Origin: Dermanyssus gallinae
Taxonomy: Eukaryota > Arthropoda > Arachnida > Mesostigmata > Dermanyssidae
Length of the DNA stretch: 64,000 nt
Reading direction: 5' to 3'
NCBI GenBank assembly: GCA_003439945.1
Contig: QVRM01002381.1
Location: 62,001-126,000, forward strand
Shown: piece by piece, positions 57,706-64,000 of the stretch
How the letters are laid out: every line of letters begins with the position of its first letter
Numbering within the stretch: the first letter of the stretch is position 1
Notes under the pieces: generated by a model
Seen by the model: the letters and a program-made list of their open reading frames with translations, nothing else
Database searches by the model: none
What the model was told of the DNA's origin: nothing
Position numbers and translations under genes: made by a program

Positions 57706-60700
57706 CTAACGTATACCTGAGTCAACGGTGCCTTAGCTAAATCCGCCAAAATTCTAAAATGCCTGAGGGAACTGCTTAACCAATGTATCGGCATTCGAGA
57801 CGCTTGGAGGTTCTGAGCCGCCGCAAATTTCTAGAAAGTAATGTAATCTGGCAGAAGAGTTATCTGTTTTACGTTTTATAAAACCTGTTTGTATTGGGAC
57901 AAGTAGGGCGCCAAAGTGCCAATAAACTGCCAGATCTAAGTTGACAAATTGCCCCACTGAGTCGACACTGAGTTTCGTGATTCAGGGCTCTAAAGTAGCG
58001 CGACCAATATTATTCCTGCGAGAATATTAATTGTGTGTTGATAATATGGTCACTTACTACGCTACCTGAAAAGCGTCTTGTTTATGTTAATCAAAATATG
58101 TGTAAATGTGAAAATATGTATTTGTTTGTAATGGACGTGTTGTATGTTTTAATGGAGTTTTATAACTGGTTATAGGGCTTTGCGATATTGTTTCTTGACA
58201 AAATTGATAGAACTTGCGCTGACATTGAGAGATAGTGCAAATTTTAGTTAGATAAACTGTCAATTACCGAAAACGAGGCGAAAACCAGTCGAAAAATGAG
58301 TGTTTATAACACCAAACGTTGTATGTTTGAATGTTTCATAGACAACATTGCAGTTACCTGCAATGTCAAGTAAACGATATTATCTCTGTTTGTTCACGGA
58401 TATAGGATGTGCGATTAGGATATATACACATATTTGAATAAATCGAAATTTAGCGTAAAACAGACTAGTTTCGATATGATATGCAGTAGACACTTGTTGA
58501 GGCTATAATTATGCAGAGCAGTTGGTTGGTGTCCCGCAAAAATCTGGCAGTTAAATGTAACTTTATTAAGGATTATAATTGATAACTTTGTCTTAAAAAG
58601 CAAAGCTGTGGAAGAGGCGTATGGCGGAAATAGCTTAGTTACGTAGTGTTTATAATAAAAAAATGAATCGGAGGTGGGGTATGCGGTGCTCATCGATTGC
58701 CGAGTCGCTCACACGTTTAGAGTGTATAGTTGTTACGTTCAACCTGTATATCTTGAATACAAAAACATTATATTGTAAAATATACTGATATACGTTTCAC
58801 GTTTAAAACAATCAGATTGATCACATATACATTCTTCAAACTGATATTCAACCAAACAAATTTCCATAATTGCAACAGTTGTTTTTCTACGTTCAATGCC
58901 AAGCGTTTTAATATATGCCTCTTTGTACGTTCACTAGATAATATCGACTAAATAAAGCTTAGTCTTCTAAACTTAAAATGATGTGTACCTCGTTGTTAGT
59001 ACTTGACTATATTAACGCTCAATGCCCCCCGGCAGTGTGTGTGAAATCCTTGTTGGTTCAAAACTGTTCCTGCCCTATTACAAATCTATTGAAAAAGTGA
59101 ACCTAGTTTCACAGATAGAAGAGTGCAAGTTACTGCCTGTCTATGTTTTCACACGAACAGTAAAGTCAGTACATGAAATACCATTCTAAGCTTATAAATT
59201 CAGTTCGCACCATTGCAGATTCACTGTTTATGTTGGCGCCCTTACACGCATAACGTTGAGGGAACCTGTAACTTGAGCGACCGGAGCACTGCGCTCAAAT
59301 ATCCTTATTTCCAGGAAAACCTTTTATGCCAGGGTACGTCTTGTTCGAGATTTTGTCTTCGCCTCGTTCAAGCCTGCACGATTATGCACCATTTAAAGTA
59401 GGCGTGACATGGACGCAGTCTGGCCAGTAGTCTACCTACCTGGCCAGCAAGCTACAACTCAAGAGTTCTCCCGCATTCACCATACGCTTTCCCTAATGTG
59501 CACTGTGCAGGGCGACCATCTGCTTTCGGGCACAGAAGAGATTCGCGCGTACGACGTTCCCGTGATAGAAACACCGAAAGCTCCCAGGAGCCCTTTGGCC
59601 TCTTGCATTGACTGAAAGGTAGCCAGCTGCGTAGGCGCTCGCTCGATATAAAAGTAGCATGCAGTGGATGGATGGACGTACGCAGAGTGAGGAATGAAGC
59701 CGATTCCCTAAAGGGTGAGTTTTCCCATCGAAAGGTGCAAACTGACTCTCGGCCTGCTGGCAAAAGGCAGATGGCAAACACCAATTGCGTGTGGCGCGCC
59801 CCACAGCTGGCGCCCTATGCACTACCACCACGCTCTGCCCTGGTAGTCGTTGCCGTGATCGCTGTGGTCGCGATTTACATCGACGTGGGTGCGTCCGCTC
59901 CTTTGAGACACTTACTTTTCGACATTCGAAAATTGACTCAGTGGCCAAGTACCTTTTTTTTTTCAGCAAGGAGAGGCTACGGCCGGCCCACTTGAGCGGT
60001 CTCGTTTGGGCCACCTTCAACTGGCCGTTCGACTGAGGCAAGAGCTTTTTCAGAGAAGTCTTGTGTTGCTACCCTCGTCGTGCCCCAAGCACCTGGCCAC
60101 CCATTGTTACGACTGCTACTGCTGCTGCTGGTAAGATAAAAACGCCGAGCATGGGTGCTCCGGTGCTTGGCAAAGCCATGCGTAGCTAGCCAACCAAGCA
60201 GTTGCCGGGGACCCATTGCCGGGAACTCTGCGCGTTCCCGCCGAGGCGTCTGCGGCCTCGAAGACTCCAGTAACCGCTACAGTGGCCCACCTGTTGTAGC
60301 CAATCGGCTTAAGCGATCCTCCGAGGTGCCTGTCGCTTCGCTGCAGCCTTCTATCTATTTGCAATGTTAAGGACAACACTACTTCGGCTCTTACCGAATG
60401 GGCCACAGCAGCATCAGCTATCGTCGCTGCTGTTGCAGCTGCTGCTGCTGCTACTACACTGCAGACGCGGTGTTCTGCGCGGCGACCCACCTTACGCGGC
60501 CAGACGGATTGAACTCCGACGTTCAGGCAGTTCGACGTGATCTATGTACTACGCCAGGGCTTGGCCACAGCTTTTCAGGTGCCCAACGGTTAACTAAGTA
60601 GGGTATTCGCCATTATTATTGAAGGCACGCCTGGGCAAAGAAGGGGGAGAACAGGCGCGATGCAGAGGCTCCCTCACACAGAGATTACTGGAGGGGCGTC

Positions 60701-61680
60701 GCTTTTCGGACGTGTCGTACAATGCCGCGCGTATTGGTTGCCCCACTGGCACCCTATTTGAACGCCCACGCTGACGGCACCTGCAATGGACAGCCACGAG
60801 CAGGTGACCTCGTCGGGCCACAAGCTAACGGCAAGGCCAGCGGTCGAAAAGGAGAAGTCAAGAGAATAGCGGTGAAGCTAATCTGAAATTCAAAGCCAAA
60901 AGCAACGCCGTGGTCGAGGAACATCGACCGAGTGGCCGCCCGAGGGAGACGGGAAGAGAGCGAAACAGACATACAGAAAGACATACAGGCGTAACGAAAG
61001 CGAATAGAAGACAAGGCTGTCGGTGAAAGACGGCAGCCACTCGTTGCAAAACGCCTACAGGATGAACTTACCTTGATCAGAGCTTTGTGGCAGAATAAAT
61101 TGTCTTCTTTTTGGAGAGTGAGTTTCTTTTTTCCCATTTGAGTTTATTTATGCGTGTGAACATCCCGTAAGTTTCCTTCTATATCAGAAGTATCTCGTCG
61201 TTGAGTGCTTGTGTTTACCTCAACGTAACGGTAACGCCGCTCGCCCTAAATCAACGGTATGTGCTTCTCAAGCAACACAAAACAGTAAGAGAATATGGAA
61301 ACAGCGCATTCCAACGGATTCATTCCAACAGACCTACACCAAGGAGTATGTCGGCAGGGTTTCACTCGGTTTGCCCGGAGGAGCCGTAAACGGCCCAGTC
61401 GTTTGCTAGAATCTAAGCGCATACCTCATTTGGCAGTCGGTATCGATGGGAGCCGGATCGGCGTGAGTTCATCCTGCGAGGCCCTCAAAATGGACGGGCT
61501 GTCTGCGAATTCAAGCTGACGAAAGAACGAAAGTTTAGTCTCGAGTGGTGGAACCAGCAGCTGCGCTGTTACTGTGTGCCACTACAAGAGACCACTACCA
61601 GCTACCGCTTCGACTACTGACGACTCCAAGCAGTAGAATTTATCATCTATTTTCAATGAGCATCGCTTAAAGTCAATTTG
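57706..61680. other. spacer; GC-richer block at 59.4-61.1 kb
   Basis: 57.7-59.2 kb is AT-rich and empty as far as I can see. From about 59.4 to 61.1 kb the base composition is nearer that of the coding genes and open frames are longer on both strands. One plus-strand stretch (59772-59888) encodes a hydrophobic helix (SALVVVAVIAVVAIYID) followed by a donor-like gtgcgt. I cannot link it to other exons or name it. Confidence 0.35.
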
Positions 61681-61684
61681 ATCA

Positions 61685-61750
61685 ATAACAGGGATCGAAC
61701 CGATAACAAACATGCGTAGCACTAGCCCTCTAGACCGCGAAGCCACTTGC
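61685..61750 (-). repeat. tRNA-like SINE fragment (family B)
   Basis: The minus strand carries tatcggttcgatccctg (B-box-like) with an A-box-like segment about 30 nt upstream (ggtctagagggctagtgc). It is related to 21522-21598. Confidence 0.5.
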
Positions 61751-62699
61751 TGGTACGACCCGGATTACCTGTCTTTTTTGCCAAGTTTGGATTGACTTCC
61801 AAAGCTACAAAGTTATAGCTACTAGCTATTTTATTCTTCCTTCCGATTCCCTCATAGCTGATACGTTCACCTCTATTTCTTCTCCTGTTGCCTTCAACTC
61901 ACTTGTTCCTCGATCTCCAACCCAGTGTTCAGCCGTGTGTACGGTTCTTGAGATTATTCTTGCCGACCCTAGTTCTTCCAGATGAATGAGGCGGTCGGTT
62001 TGGTCTTTCTTCTCATTCGCGAGATGGAGAGCACCTGTTGCCGGAGTAGTAAGTCGCTATGCAATGGAAAAATGGACCCGTGTTTTTTAAAGAAAGGGCC
62101 TTCTTGTTTCTTCTCATCCTTGATTATGTACACGTGTGTGAGTGTATCCAATTAGATAAGTGGGTAATCGTGTGCGTCAAGTTTTCCCGATCAGCTACGT
62201 GTACATAGATGTGTTTGTAATACATCGTGGAAGCTTAAGCGCCTTGACCAAGGACACGCGTGCGGCAAGTGCCAACATCATAAACCGTTGTTACTGCAGG
62301 TTAGTCAGCGAGTTTATTTTTGCCCGCGGAAACGTGTACTACTATATATAAGTGGACTAACCGCTTTTATTGAATATTCAGTGTAATAGATATCACATAG
62401 AATAGTTAATAAACCATTTCACAACGTTGACCTTTTTCTACGTCGGTTAAGGATATTTGCTATGCGACTGGATCATTTTCAGAGAGCTCCGGAGCGCCGG
62501 CCTGGATTTAATCAGGCCTCGACTCCTGCAGGACCTTCTCTCATTGAATCTCGGCTGTATATTCGACAGGCTTGGTCTAAATGGAGAGCTCCGCACCCAA
62601 CACTGTGTCCCCTAGTGGAGCGAAGTTGTCCACATCGAAGAAATAAGGGTTCGCGCTACCAGCCCTTTTATAGATTCTCAGCTCGATCCCTCCGTACTA

Positions 62700-63910
62700 T
62701 TTAAACTTTCTTTAAGAACGCGTTTAACGCCGTCAGGAGGGATCACTTATTGAGAGTGGCTGGAGATGAGACCATTTATCACTAAGTTTTGGCCAATTGG
62801 CCTACGATGATCCATCATACTTGATCTTACCCTCGACACCGCTCACCTCGGCTGTAAGGGTTCAACAGGGCTACCCTCTCCTCTGTTTTGTCTTGCCGTT
62901 AAGAACCTGGTCAACTCTCTCGAGAGTCCATTTAACTTTTGGTATTTGAACGACGAGGTCAATGAAGGTAACATTAGTATGCTCTGCGAGGATTTAGAGA
63001 TAATATTAAGATTCGGGTTGCCACGTAACAGGCGTCTGGATTTTCTGGAGTGCTCCTGTTTTCTCGCCACCTTGTCGAGCCCGATGGCGAGGTGCATTTG
63101 CGTGCGCGTTTCGACCGGAGGTGCACGGTTCGATCTCCGCGGTTGCACATTTGTATTTATGGAGTCAATCTTACGAAGCTATGCAAAAAAAATTCCGTGG
63201 ACGTTAAATGTTGGCTGAATGTCAGCCCTGAAAAGTTTTTGAAGTCGAACGAGAGAGAGAGCAAAGCTCGAGATCGGTTTAATGGTTGGTGTAAACCTTC
63301 CCCAGCAGGGTGCTCACCAGGGATTGTACCTTCTACGTTTATGCTTTTTTGCGTCAATGATAAACTACCAGGGGGATCAGCTGCTCAGCCTTCTCAGCCT
63401 TAGAAGTCCTTAAGGAATCAAAACTTAACCAGAGGTTTCGAGACGACCTCCTAGTTCAGGCATCCTTAACGACAGCTAGAGGTAGACTGGGATCTATTTT
63501 TTCTAAAAGCAGTTTCTTTTTCAGTTGCAGCACATATCGCATCCTTGCATTTGGCGACCAGTGGCCTTAAGTCCGTCTTGGACCCCCGGGCAATCGCTAG
63601 CTTCCGATCTACGCTGAAGCATACTTAGGGCGACGCGGAAATCCCTCCTCATCAGCGCGCGTGGCCAGAACTGACAAACGACGTTCGATGTAGCGGCTTA
63701 TGGGGCCGGACAACTTCAGCCGCTGACAGAGCGAGGTTACAGGCAGTTTCCTCGCCGAGGGCAGGTGTAGTCAGAGACGATGGGAAGAGACTTGATGGCA
63801 TGACCCCGAGCCCCTTAAAGCGAGGGCCAAATGCTGGTGTGGGAAGCGACCGTAACTCTTTAGCCCTCAATGGTTGGTACGAGCGCAGCTCGCCCGGGAC
63901 ACGTGGTAGT
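62700..63910 (+). mobile_element. RLE-type LINE fragment, family 1 copy d
   Basis: The plus strand, in several frames, reads FKNAFNAVRRDHLLRV (RT motif A area), LAYDDPSYLILPSTPL, then SAVRVQQGYPL (motif B). Next are FWYLNDEVNEG (motif C, YLND for YLDD), LTNDVRCSGLWGRTTSAADR with ARLQAVSSPRAG, and DDGKRLDGMTPSPLKRG (endonuclease PDGMT equivalent). Many stops and frameshifts are present. A SINE (63075-63145) is nested inside. Confidence 0.7.
63075..63145 (+). repeat. tRNA-like SINE (family A) nested in LINE
   Basis: cgagcccgatggcgaggtgc (A-box-like) is followed by gcacggttcgatctccg (B-box-like) about 35 nt later. The layout and start match the copy at 22352-22430. It interrupts the LINE fragment after its YLND motif. 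Confidence 0.5.
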
Positions 63911-64000
63911 CCTCGCAGAAGCAGCCAGGTGCAGAATGTATTCAAGTCAACCCTAACTTGTTCCCACCTCTTGCGTTTGACACACTGGGGGTCTGGTTTG

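Noticed and set aside
59493..60041. 182-codon minus-strand frame
   Set aside because: It overlaps equally long plus-strand frames in a GC-richer block; no domain or signal supports either strand.

Overview
The window is nuclear DNA of an animal, most likely an arthropod and probably an acarine (mite or tick). It holds single-copy eukaryotic genes with GT-AG introns, polyadenylation signals and no operons. Coding exons are GC-rich, while the spacers are AT-rich and full of long (TA)n arrays and triplet repeats. One LINE family here has a pol layout I associate with tick and mite genomes. The acarine placement is inference; the six host genes are recognised from their proteins.

Layout: 1-3.3 kb, spacer. 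3.3-6.9 kb (-), AMBRA1, a split-propeller autophagy and ubiquitin-ligase adaptor with very long homopolymer tracts and one frame change. 6.9-11.75 kb, almost 5 kb of triplet repeats upstream of AMBRA1. 11.9-16.6 kb, AT-rich spacer with TA arrays. 16.6-17.1 kb (+), VPS25 (ESCRT-II). 17.45-18.2 kb, a dead mariner. 18.45-19.0 kb (+), LTO1 (ABCE1 Fe-S maturation adaptor), whose first exon I could not find. 19.5-28.3 kb (-), a four-exon gene for a short PUB-domain plus coiled-coil protein that I assembled from splice sites and phases. Its 4.7 kb first intron contains an R2-like LINE in the opposite orientation and a 210-bp hairpin MITE. 28.4-29.4 kb, a roughly 960-bp foldback element lying between two TA arrays. 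31.9-32.4 kb, a second mariner relic. 34.5-36.1 kb (+), an FKBP39/46-type nucleoplasmin-FKBP. 37.2-40.4 kb (+), an almost intact APE-type LINE lying between TA arrays. 40.6-42.2 kb (-), a decayed RLE-type LINE. 44.9-46.9 kb (-), TOMM22 in two exons. 48-64 kb, mainly a graveyard of LINE, mariner and SINE remnants.

The host genes are unrelated housekeeping genes (autophagy, endosomal sorting, Fe-S assembly, probable p97/VCP partner, nuclear chaperone/PPIase, mitochondrial import). Nothing suggests that they act as one pathway. The mobile DNA is the other half of the story: at least three LINE families, three mariner relics, two hairpin/foldback elements and two tRNA-like SINE families, several of them next to TA microsatellites. 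I did not find a convincing new molecular system. The most original points are the reconstructed PUB gene with its duplicated 3' splice site, the AMBRA1 frame change, the foldback element in a TA array, and the triplet-repeat halo around promoters.
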